Of a stretch of DNA of 13,329 nucleotides, positions 6,636 through 13,329 are shown piece by piece. The position numbers and the translations under genes are program-made. This DNA comes from Irineochytrium annulatum. Lineage: Eukaryota > Chytridiomycota > Chytridiomycetes > Chytridiales > Chytridiaceae. Where the stretch lies: contig JADGJL010000737.1 in assembly GCA_027600665.1 (NCBI GenBank), positions 1 to 13,329 on the forward strand. Direction: 5' to 3'. The first letter of the stretch is position 1. Each line of letters begins with the position of its first letter. The notes below the pieces were generated by a model, which saw nothing but the letters and a program-made list of their open reading frames with translations, was not told the DNA's origin and did not search any database.

Positions 6636-9250
6636 ATGGCGGAATGCCTTAAACTCTTCAATGAGCTCTCGATCATGTCGCAGCAGCTCGACATGCCCTT
6701 CCTCAAGCACGTCTTCAAAACCTTCGACCCGGAGAACGACAAGAACCTGGCATCGACCCTAGCCCACTTCCACCTCCGTCAGAACCTTGAGGCAGCAGAC
6801 TATCGATCTGCCTACCACCAGCTTTGTGACTGGTTCTACGGTTGGAATGTGACGGACGGGTTTGAGGCCGTCAATGGGGATTTCAAGATGCGGAGGATGC
6901 CGAGGCAGATCGATATGTCGGAAAAGGGCGAGCAGCTGGAGTGTGATGTGGGTGGGCCCGATCCTCGCTGTACTTAGGTGTGGCCTTAACTTCGGGGAAT
7001 GAACAGCGGATCATGAAGACGTTCGAAACCATGTTCACGCTTTCCCGGCGCAGCCTCAAGAAGATCATCCTTGAGATCGAGGAAGAAATCCCCCGCATTG
7101 GCACGGGCCTCTCCACCATGTCCAATCACGCCGACGACGTGGCCCTCGACGAAGGCGTCGACAAGGAGGACCTCTGGCGGCAACGCGCCCTCTCCGCCGA
7201 GGATGAGGCCGACCAACTCCTGCAGGAACAGATTCGTCAGGAGGAGATGGACATGGAGGACGAGCTTGATGACGACGGGGACGATCTCGAGCACTTCACG
7301 AGCCTCGAGCGGAGGGTATCGAGAGCATCCGACGGGCTTGTCGTTCGACGAAAGAGTGTGGCCCCTGGTCCGAGGGGGAGCATGTCGGAGGGTGGGGCAA
7401 CGGGGAGCGGGCCGAAGAGGGGGAACGCGGGGGTCGGGGATTTGGGGACAATGCCAGAGGAGGAGGGAGAGCATGCGGCGGATGGGGAGTTTCCGGCCGG
7501 CGCATTTCCGCCGGGGGAGGGTGTTGGTGGTGGTGACGACGCTGGTGGTGAAGTGGCGGAAGGTGGCAAGGCCTCCGGGGAAAAGACGTCTGTGGGGGGA
7601 CAGGTAGATGGGAGCGGGAAAGGTGAAGGGGAGGTGGTCGAGGAGCCGCTCCTTGGTCCGGACGGGGAGGAGATACCCGTTCCAGAGGGTTTTGCGTCGG
7701 CCGCCGAGGCGAGACTCTTCGCGGCTGCTGCGGCGGAGGTCGAGGATGCTCAGGGGGCAGCAGATGAGGGTGTGAAAGTCGTTGCCTCAAGGCGGGCGAG
7801 CATGATGACGGGGATCACATCCCTGCCGGAAGGCGGATTCAACATGTCGATGATTAAGGCGAACGTGTGGATGAAGCAGGGGAACGACATGGAGGACAAG
7901 AGGAAGATTCTGCACAGGGACATCAATCACATTTACTCGGAACTGGATCGGTCCGTAGATTTCCTGCTCATCTGTCTTGCAAACATCATTTTGGTGATGG
8001 GATTCAGCGAGCTTTTGGAGGAACAGGAGATATTTGTCAAGTACAACACCTATGCACACGAGGTTAGTACCAAAAATTTTATGCGTCACGAATGCTGAAG
8101 TATGGTAAAGATGAGCGCCGATTTTGTCTCGTTCACCCTTAAAACCATCTGGGACCTCCTGAACCGCGAGCTCCCCCAAAAGACCACCCTCGAGAACCTT
8201 CGAAACCCGGACCGCCTCAAGATGTGCTTCCGCGAGGTCATGAACCTCCGCGAGGTCCCCGCCGCGCGCGTCCACTCTAAGATGCGCAAGCTCCACCGCA
8301 AGCTCATCCTCGTTCACGAGCTCCTTATGCCAATCGATGTCCATATCTTCCCAAACTTCGTCAACGCCCACAAAGAAGGTATCAAGTGCGCCCAGTTCTC
8401 CACCTTCGATTCCAGCCTTTGGCTGACAGGGGGTTACGACTGTCTGATCCGGATACACGACATCCGCGCGAGCAATGGACACATATGTTTGAGCCAATAC
8501 GTCGGCCACAAGAGCATCGTGACGGACGTAAAGTTCACGAGGGACGACGCCCACATTGTCTCGTGCAGCTTCGACCGTACGATCAAGATCTGGAACAGCC
8601 AGTCCTCGGCCTGCGAGCGGACGCTCCAGGGCCACACGGACGCTGTCACGACGTGCGACGTGAGCCCCGATGGCCGATATATCGCCAGTGGCTCCACGGA
8701 CTGCACGATGCGGATATGGGAGTTTGCCTCCGGCGAGTGCGTGTGCGTGGTCCGGAAACATGTGCGGTGGGTCAAAAGCGTCAGGTTCAGCTGGGACGGG
8801 AAGTACGTTGCGACGGCGGGTCTGGATTTCAAGATATACCTTTGGGACCTGCGAATGATGGTGAACGCACGGAACTTCGCGATGCACACGCGGTGCATCG
8901 ACGCGCATTCGGATTATATCCTCGATATGGTGATGGGGAAGCCTACGATCGTGATCACAACGTCGAGGGATATGACCGTTAGGGTGCATGACTACGCGAC
9001 GGGGCATGAGATGCATTGCATTAGTTTGAACCCGTCGTGGGCTTGCACCGTTACGCTATCGCCGGACGGGGAGTATTTTGCGACAGGAAGCTTTGATAAC
9101 AACATCATTATCTTTAATACTAAGGATGGGAAGAGGGTGAGGGAGATTAGGACACTTAATTTGGGTATCATGTGCGTGCGGTTCCCGCGGGATCTCGAGT
9201 ACATTGTCGTTGGGACAACGGAAGGATTTCTTCAACAAATCATGCTTTAG
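6636..9250 (+). CDS. WD40 beta-propeller protein with unrecognised N-terminal half, 3 exons, 835 aa
   Basis: Exons as read: 6636-6947, 7007-8062, 8111-9250; introns are 59 and 48 nt, both phase 0, the first with donor GTGGGT and branch-like CTTAAC, the second with donor GTTAGT. Residues 1-200 form an unrecognised, probably helical region rich in acidic residues towards its end. Residues about 205-370 are Gly/Glu/Ala-rich and probably disordered, with RRVS (206-209), RRKS (218-221) and RRAS (366-369), all PKA-type consensus sites. Residues about 385-535 are helical, including the hydrophobic stretch LLICLANIILVMGFSELL, which could be a buried helix or a membrane segment. Residues about 542-835 hold seven WD40 blades, seen as repeated GH/H..V...F/S.D...(I/V)(A/V)(S/T)(G/C)S.D..(I/V)(K/R)IW patterns; the best are blades 2-4. 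The propeller implies a scaffold for protein complexes; partners are unknown. The start context is CCACGATGG. The gene lies 241 nt downstream of the CNBD-F-box-LRR gene on the same strand. Confidence 0.85.
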
Positions 9251-9330
9251 AATAGATAGGTGTACGGTACATGGAACGGTAGAGTTGATCGTCATCTGCT
9301 AGAACAACTGAACGGGCTGGATATAAACCA

Positions 9331-9336
9331 AATAAA
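9331..9336 (+). terminator. Poly(A) signal AATAAA of the WD40 gene
   Basis: AATAAA lies 80 nt downstream of the TAG stop at 9248-9250, in an AT-rich context, within the 251-nt gap between two genes that end tail to tail. Assignment to the WD40 gene is by strand and distance. Confidence 0.4.
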
Positions 9337-9501
9337 CGTGATTTTTGCTGTATCCGGATTCATTTATAACACCCTTTGCCAATGGTCGAATCACCATTCA
9401 ACCAACACCATGCCATTCCACACGACTCGCGAGCACACCCTGCCCATCATCCTCCGAGCGCGAACAGAAAAACAAGCCAACCACCATCATGTGACGATAA
9501 T

Positions 9502-10401
9502 CTACTTGTTCTTCGCCTTCTCCTCCTCCTCGGCCGCCTTGGCACGCGCCTCGCGCACACCCTTAAGCCTCTTGTCGGACCTAGCCTTGCGCAGGGTGGC
9601 GTAAGCGGTCGCCTTGACGGGGCCCGAGATCTTGCGGGTCGTCTCCTTGGCGGGCGGTTGGGCGATGGGGTGGATGAAGCCAGTGAGCTGGGTGAGACCC
9701 TTAAGGCGGTCGCCCTGGAAAGATATCAAATTAAACACGACAATAAAGTCGACGTGAGAGATCAACAACGTACGGTGGAGTCGCCGTGCTTAGGCTTGTT
9801 GAGCTTCTTAGGGAACACAACGAGCTTGTTCCTGTACGCGGTCAGGCGCTCGACGTTGTTCTTAAGGCCCTCAGCCGAGCGGTTCTTCCTGCGATTGTCG
9901 ACGGCAATACCGATGGAACGAGCGTATTTGACCCGGATACCAGCGCCCTATTTGTAGCAAAGCCGACCAATCAATATCTCCGTCCTCTAAACAAGAAATA
10001 TCCAGCTCCGTCCTCTCCCTCTCCATGGCTCTACCTCCGGTCCTCCGACAACTGCTCACCCCTTTCCCTAACATCGTCGATCGATCGAGCTCCTTTCACC
10101 TGTGATCTCACGGTCCTCCCTTTTTCCTATCACCATCTCGCCTTCTTCTTCCAAAACACACCTTCAACTCATCGAGAGTGAAGCCCCTCCCAGCCCTCAG
10201 CTTGTGGTTGTAGCGGATGGTCTGACCCCTAACGGCCGGGCGCAGGAGACCGTCCACGGGCCTGGGCGCGATGGCGGCGGCCTTCGCGATCCTCGCAATC
10301 CTCCTCGTCTTCTTGGCGCCGGGCTGGTCGAACCACGTCTTGACGCGGCGCGCCCAGTCCTTGCGGAAGTGCTGGTTGGGCAACAAGTTGTTGTGCTTCA
10401 T
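9502..10401 (-). CDS. RPL13: 60S ribosomal protein eL13 (L13), 3 exons, 208 aa
   Basis: Structural protein of the large cytosolic ribosomal subunit. On the minus strand the exons are 10401-10162 (80 codons), 9947-9774 (58 codons) and 9714-9502 (70 codons plus TAG), all joined in phase 0. Introns are 214 nt (donor GTGTGT, acceptor ATAG) and 59 nt (donor GTACGT, acceptor CCAG). The family signature is clear from start to end: [19 protein letters not shown] near the N-terminus, [54 protein letters not shown], and a Glu/Lys-rich C-terminus. At 208 residues it matches the usual eukaryotic length of about 200-210. The start MKHNN is supported by the alignment to known L13 N-termini. The first intron is unusually long and purine-rich for this locus. 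The gene converges on the WD40 gene with 251 nt between stops. Confidence 0.96.
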
Positions 10402-11201
10402 CTTGAGGAGGGAATCTGATGGTGACAGCGAGAACGTTAGATCGCTCTCCGCGGTTTAACCCGTCCGCGTGCGAGGGTGGCTGCCGTTCCAGTATGCATC
10501 GAGCCCGTACACCAGCTCGTCCAACGCGGCCTCCCAGCCGCATCACGCTTTCCACCCCGCCAATCCTCCATGGTGACTCCACCACGCCGACTCCAGCACC
10601 CTCCGTCCCCCATCTCGTCCGAGCTTTCGGCGATCCGGCCATCCCGAGAGATGATGAGCAACGCACCACGCGAAGTGAAGAAAAGAAAGACGTCTAATTG
10701 GCCCCTTGACGACAATTCACCTCCAGGCTGCGCCGCACCCCCGCTCCACACGCCTCAGCTACCAGGCGACCCGCCTGCCACCGCAGCTGGCTCCGTAAAC
10801 CCTTCAGCTGCCCAACGTGTTGGCACAAACGCGGCGACTTCTTTGTTGCCCTTTGCGCAGGTCTCGAGCTTTGCCGACGTTGAATCTGGGAGCTTACGCT
10901 CGCGCGAGCGAATCGTTACGATCGTACGTCCGCTTGACCTCCTCTATAGATGGCGTACAAAATCTAAGGTGTTTATTCCAACTATTTGACTTGACTGATT
11001 ATCTTCGCAACGTATAGTCCTCGATAGCAATACGCTGAACTATTTTGTATTTGGATAAATGCTCTAAGCGTGAATCAATTTAAGCGCGAGATTACGCAGT
11101 GGTGGGATGGTGGGATACATGGGCGGCGGCGGTTTGACACCACTCGATTCCAAATGTTCAAGCCTCTTCAGGCTGTTTCCACCAATTTTATATTCATTGC
11201 T

Positions 11202-11264
11202 AGCTTATTTGATACATAAAGATACATGATCTACATCAGTGGTAGCAGCTTGCTTGATACATAA
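11202..11264. repeat. Pair of imperfect 18-nt direct repeats
   Basis: AGCTTATTTGATACATAA at 11202-11219 and AGCTTGCTTGATACATAA at 11247-11264 match at 16 of 18 positions, 45 nt apart start to start. A shorter GATACAT copy lies between them at 11221-11227. They fall in the AT-rich non-coding part of the intergenic region. Function is unknown; a local duplication or binding sites are both possible. Confidence 0.6.
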
Positions 11265-11321
11265 TGCAGAGGATCGACATAAGGCGTTCGGGCTGCAGTT
11301 TCAGATCGCTACAGCATGCCT

Positions 11322-11370
11322 TCCTGGTCGAGCGCGAAAATGCCTCCTGATCGGGCGCGAAAATGCCTCC
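11322..11370. repeat. 23-bp tandem duplication carrying two CGCGAAAA elements
   Basis: The 16-mer GCGCGAAAATGCCTCC occurs exactly at 11332-11347 and 11355-11370, and similarity extends leftwards to about 11322, giving a 23-bp period. A third partial copy may precede it (ATGCCTTCCTG from 11316). Each unit contains CGCGAAA, which fits the fungal SCB consensus CRCGAAA and the E2F-like TTTTCGCGC on the other strand. It lies just downstream of the stop of the small minus-strand gene and about 930 nt from the RPL13 start. Confidence 0.65.
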
Positions 11371-11426
11371 ATCGTACAGGAAGAATACGCAAGGTCAATG
11401 ATGCGCTGGGTCTTGTTGGCGACATG

Positions 11427-11815
11427 CTAAAACGGCGGCGGTATGATGCTCTTCAGGATTTTCATCATGGCTGTTCAATGAAGTTAGCTCCGCGATCAGG
11501 AACAAAATCGAATAAAAAGCAAGCAAGAACGAAGACAGCTAGGAACCAAAAAGCAAGCATGAACTCACTGTATCGACCCAAGGCCCTCGCTAACAACGGG
11601 ATCAGCACAGGCGCCAGCATGGTTACAATCTGCCCGCTCGTCAAGTCCAGCTCCGGTCCCTCATCCTCGTCCCCCGATAGGTACCCGTCATCGTCCGAGT
11701 AAAGCTCTTCGTCGTCCTGATCCACCGGCTCCCGCTCATGTGGTGCCACGGGCGACAGCGGCCTGTTCCCCTGCGAGGGCCCGGACCTCGACGCCAGCGA
11801 CAGCCACCGATCCAT
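11427..11815 (-). CDS. Small acidic protein with hydrophobic C-terminal segment, 2 exons, 96 aa
   Basis: I do not recognise the family. Exon 1 is 11815-11569 and exon 2 is 11470-11427. The 98-nt intron has donor GTGAGT, a CTAAC branch point 17 nt before its end, and acceptor AACAG, all canonical for this locus. The start is fixed by an in-frame TAG immediately before the ATG. The protein has a polar N-terminus, an Asp/Glu-rich stretch at about 31-57 (DQDDEELYSDDDGYLSGDED), then a hydrophobic segment at about 60-80 (GQIVTMLAPVLIPLLARAL) and a short basic tail ending in TMMKILKSIIPPPF. A tail-anchored or membrane-associated protein is plausible. If the intron is retained the frame stays open for 34 more residues and adds a second strongly hydrophobic helix, ending at 11465. 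The gene is divergent from the second F-box gene. Confidence 0.7.
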
Positions 11816-11953
11816 CTAGAGCGTGGATCGCGCGATACAGGGTCTGGATCTTGGTGCGAGGACGGACTCGGATGCACTTCGCCGTCAATTCGATCCGCTC
11901 GATTTTCAGTGAAGTGGCCCGATCGCATCCGCCACAAACGTCCAACCTCGACG
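11816..11953. promoter_or_regulatory. Short divergent promoter region
   Basis: Only 138 nt separate the ATG of the small minus-strand gene from the ATG of the F-box gene on the plus strand, so the two probably share one bidirectional promoter. The sequence is mixed in composition and shows no clear TATA box. The reading frame of the F-box gene is open through this stretch, but no upstream ATG is conserved in character and the F-box begins right at 11954. Confidence 0.45.
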
Positions 11954-13144
11954 ATGCTCACGCACCTCCCCGTCGAGCTCCTCTCCATTGTAGGCTCTCT
12001 CCTGGACGTACCTGCCCTCATCGACGCTTCCCGGGCCTCTTGTGGGCTTCGCGCTGTCCTTCTCCCGCACCTTATCAGGAAAGAGTATGACTCGTGCCCG
12101 GACCTCGTGGCCTTCGAGCACCCTGCACCTGCAACTACTGCAATAATGGTCTCTACCCCGCCGCCGTCTCCTCCGCCCGTCCCACCACCTGCTCCGCGCT
12201 GCAAATCTAACACGGATCGAGTAAAAGCCTGCACGCGGGCCCTCCGCCCGGACGCCGCCCGAGTCCTCCAATCTCACCTCAACTCCTTTTCAAACGACGA
12301 CCAGCCCTCCCTAGCCGTTCACCTTCTCTCCGCCATCCGGGAGCTCCACCCTCCCCATGAAACGTCCCACCTCCGTCTCCACCACGTCCTTGACTTCCTC
12401 TACCCTGCCACCTTGTCGCCGCTCCCGAACTCTAGCATCATCAACCCGCCCATTGCGCACCAGACTTCCCCCTTGATTCCGCTCTTAACACACGCCGCCA
12501 TTATGCGCGCGCGGGAGCTCGCGTCCCGTTCCGAACACGCGCGCCTCGCGGCCCTCGAGGCACGGCTGACGCTGGCGAGGTACACGGCCATGCGCGTCTT
12601 GGCGCGATCACGGACGCGGTTCAGGCTGCGGAGCCACGTCGTCGCGCCATCGATGCCGCGGTTGACGGCGCCAGGGTGCAGTGGCGCTGATCAGCTGGCA
12701 GAGGAAGGGGTTGGGGAGTACAGGAGGCTGAGGGAGATGATGCTGAGGGAGAGCGGGAGGGATGCGGGGGTGTTGCATCCGGTTGTGAGACGGCGCGCCA
12801 GGAGCGCTGTTGGCGCGTGGACGGTGTTGGGGGTGAGGGAGGAGGATATGTTGGATGCACAGGGAAGGGGAGATTTGCTTGTAATGGCCATGGAAGTCAT
12901 GAGACGCGTTGCCTGGAAGAAGAGCCGAGGAGGAGCGGAAGAGATAAAGTGCGTGAGGTTCCCGGCGGGGTTGGGGAGCGAGGGTAGGAGGGTTTGTAGG
13001 TTGGCAGTGGGGATCAAAGAAGGAGGGCATTGGAGGGTTTTGACGGGGATGGAGGTTTGGGGTGATGATATAGGACTGGATGGAAGGGGCGAGGATGTGA
13101 GGCCCGTGCTTTATTTCTCAAGGGAGTGTTGGCCACCATTTTAG
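11954..13144 (+). CDS. F-box-like protein, 396 aa, intronless
   Basis: A likely SCF ubiquitin-ligase adaptor. Residues 1-40 form a degenerate F-box: LTHLPVELLSIVGSLLDVPAL, then ASRASCGLRAVLLPHL, with the LP-ELL-I start that is typical of the family. A proline-rich patch (about 64-78) follows. The rest is predicted mostly helical, with Arg/Ala-rich segments around residues 175-225, and has no LRR or WD40 pattern; I recognise no C-terminal substrate-binding domain. The ATG at 11954 was chosen because the F-box starts there, although the frame is open from 11738 and overlaps the small minus-strand gene. The coding strand changes from strongly C-rich in the first half to strongly G-rich in the second (31 C and 9 G in 12301-12360; 31 G and 8 C in 12721-12780). 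It might be intronless or have lost introns; no splice signals force one. Confidence 0.68.
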   Translation: MLTHLPVELLSIVGSLLDVPALIDASRASCGLRAVLLPHLIRKEYDSCPDLVAFEHPAPATTAIMVSTPPPSPPPVPPPAPRCKSNTDRVKACTRALRPDAARVLQSHLNSFSNDDQPSLAVHLLSAIRELHPPHETSHLRLHHVLDFLYPATLSPLPNSSIINPPIAHQTSPLIPLLTHAAIMRARELASRSEHARLAALEARLTLARYTAMRVLARSRTRFRLRSHVVAPSMPRLTAPGCSGADQLAEEGVGEYRRLREMMLRESGRDAGVLHPVVRRRARSAVGAWTVLGVREEDMLDAQGRGDLLVMAMEVMRRVAWKKSRGGAEEIKCVRFPAGLGSEGRRVCRLAVGIKEGGHWRVLTGMEVWGDDIGLDGRGEDVRPVLYFSRECWPPF

Positions 13145-13213
13145 AAAAGGAGAGAGTTAGAAGCTGCCTTTTAGAGGAAGGGTATTAATTGTCTTGTCTG
13201 TTCGCCTTTAATG

Positions 13214-13329
13214 TTTTTTTTTTTTTTTTTTTTTTAAATGCATTGACGAAAAAAAAGTTTTTAGTAAAAAAATGGTTTTTTTTTAAAAAAAAGGCGATTT
13301 TTAAAAAAAAAAATTTTAAATAACAACGA
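13214..13329. repeat. Alternating T and A homopolymer tracts at the right window end
   Basis: A run of 22 T (13214-13235) is followed by A8, T5, A7, T10, A8, T5, A11 and further short runs, with only a few G or C in between. It lies 70 nt after the stop of the second F-box gene. Runs of T and A on the same strand could pair as hairpins. It could be genuine low-complexity DNA or an assembly artefact at a contig end. No telomere-like unit is visible. Confidence 0.75.

Larger units (their letters stand above)
10402..11426. other. One-kilobase intergenic region upstream of RPL13
   Basis: This region should hold the RPL13 promoter at its left and the 3' UTR of the small minus-strand gene at its right. 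The left part (10402-10960) is GC-rich and gives open frames on both strands that are Pro/Arg/Ser-rich and show no domain. The part from about 10960 to 11260 is AT-rich and has stops in all frames, so it is clearly non-coding. Two short direct repeats are present (11202-11264 and 11325-11370). I see no RNA gene with confidence. Confidence 0.55.

Noticed and set aside
6553..6762. Frame beginning at ATG 6553 that overlaps the WD40 start
   Set aside because: Ser/Arg-rich product without a domain and out of frame with the WD40 gene; at most an upstream ORF if transcription starts before it.
7296..7790. Proline-rich antisense frame over the disordered spacer
   Set aside because: Pro/His/Arg-rich low complexity is the complement of Gly/Glu-rich codons in the real protein.
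7787..9016. Long 409-codon open frame antisense to the WD40 gene
   Set aside because: It mirrors the WD40 codons; the sense strand has clear WD40 repeats and proper splice sites. Antisense openness follows from GC-rich third positions.
9948..10161. Box C/D snoRNA inside RPL13 intron 1
   Set aside because: No convincing C box (RTGATGA) paired with a D box (CTGA) was found on the sense strand of the intron.
10477..10989. Plus-strand open frame of 170 codons upstream of RPL13
   Set aside because: It starts at GTG, has no recognisable domain and is rich in Pro/Ser/Arg; a competing minus-strand frame covers the same bases. A gene cannot be excluded but is not supported.
11738..11953. N-terminal extension of the second F-box gene
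   Set aside because: The extension has no ATG before 11954 that is in frame, overlaps the small minus-strand gene and is low-complexity; the F-box starts at 11954.
12608..13030. Antisense frames over the second F-box gene
   Set aside because: Pro/Ser/His-rich products without a domain, explained as complements of the G-rich sense strand.
1..13329. Mobile elements, CRISPR arrays or bacterial-type operons
   Set aside because: No transposase or reverse transcriptase motif, no terminal repeats, no spaced repeat array and no bacterial gene structure were found.

Overview
This window looks like nuclear DNA of a fungus. The protein genes carry short spliceosomal introns (most 46-59 nt, with GTNNGT-type donors, CTAAC/CTGAC-like branch points and AG acceptors). 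There is a eukaryotic ribosomal protein gene (eL13), a eukaryotic tRNA-Leu with internal A and B boxes, and several F-box genes. The DNA is GC-rich in genes. An early-diverging (zoosporic) fungus or a basidiomycete would both fit; I cannot fix the lineage from sequence alone. Nothing points to bacteria, plasmids, viruses or CRISPR.

Layout, left to right. A tRNA-Leu(AAG) on the minus strand (1-76) is cut by the window edge. A divergent intronless gene (192-1532) encodes an F-box-like/RNI-like protein. An 850-nt intergenic region follows. The centrepiece is an eight-exon gene (2387-6394, 1221 aa after splicing) encoding four tandem cyclic-nucleotide-binding domains, a Ser/Arg-rich linker, an F-box and about ten cysteine-type leucine-rich repeats. 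Next, on the same strand, is a three-exon gene (6636-9250, 835 aa) for a seven-bladed WD40 protein with a long unrecognised N-terminal half and an acidic, Gly-rich disordered segment. It ends tail to tail with the minus-strand ribosomal protein eL13 gene (10401-9502, three exons, 208 aa). A 1-kb region without a convincing gene follows. Then a small two-exon minus-strand gene (11815-11427, 96 aa) with an acidic stretch and a hydrophobic C-terminal segment is divergent, across only 138 nt, from a second F-box-like gene (11954-13144, 396 aa). The right end (13214-13329) is a run of alternating T and A homopolymers.

The most interesting object is the 4xCNBD-F-box-LRR protein. Its architecture suggests an SCF ubiquitin-ligase substrate receptor whose activity or substrate binding could be gated directly by cyclic nucleotides. 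All four phosphate-binding cassettes keep the Glu and Arg that contact cyclic nucleotide, nine residues apart as in PKA regulatory subunits, and all four have Arg-Thr-Ala after the cassette. Domains 2 and 3 are each encoded by one exon, and the introns before domains 2, 3 and 4 fall in the same phase at the same motif, which indicates tandem exon duplication. The linker of this protein and the disordered region of the neighbouring WD40 protein each hold three RRxS motifs of the PKA type. Three of the six protein genes are F-box-like. All functional statements are inference from sequence.
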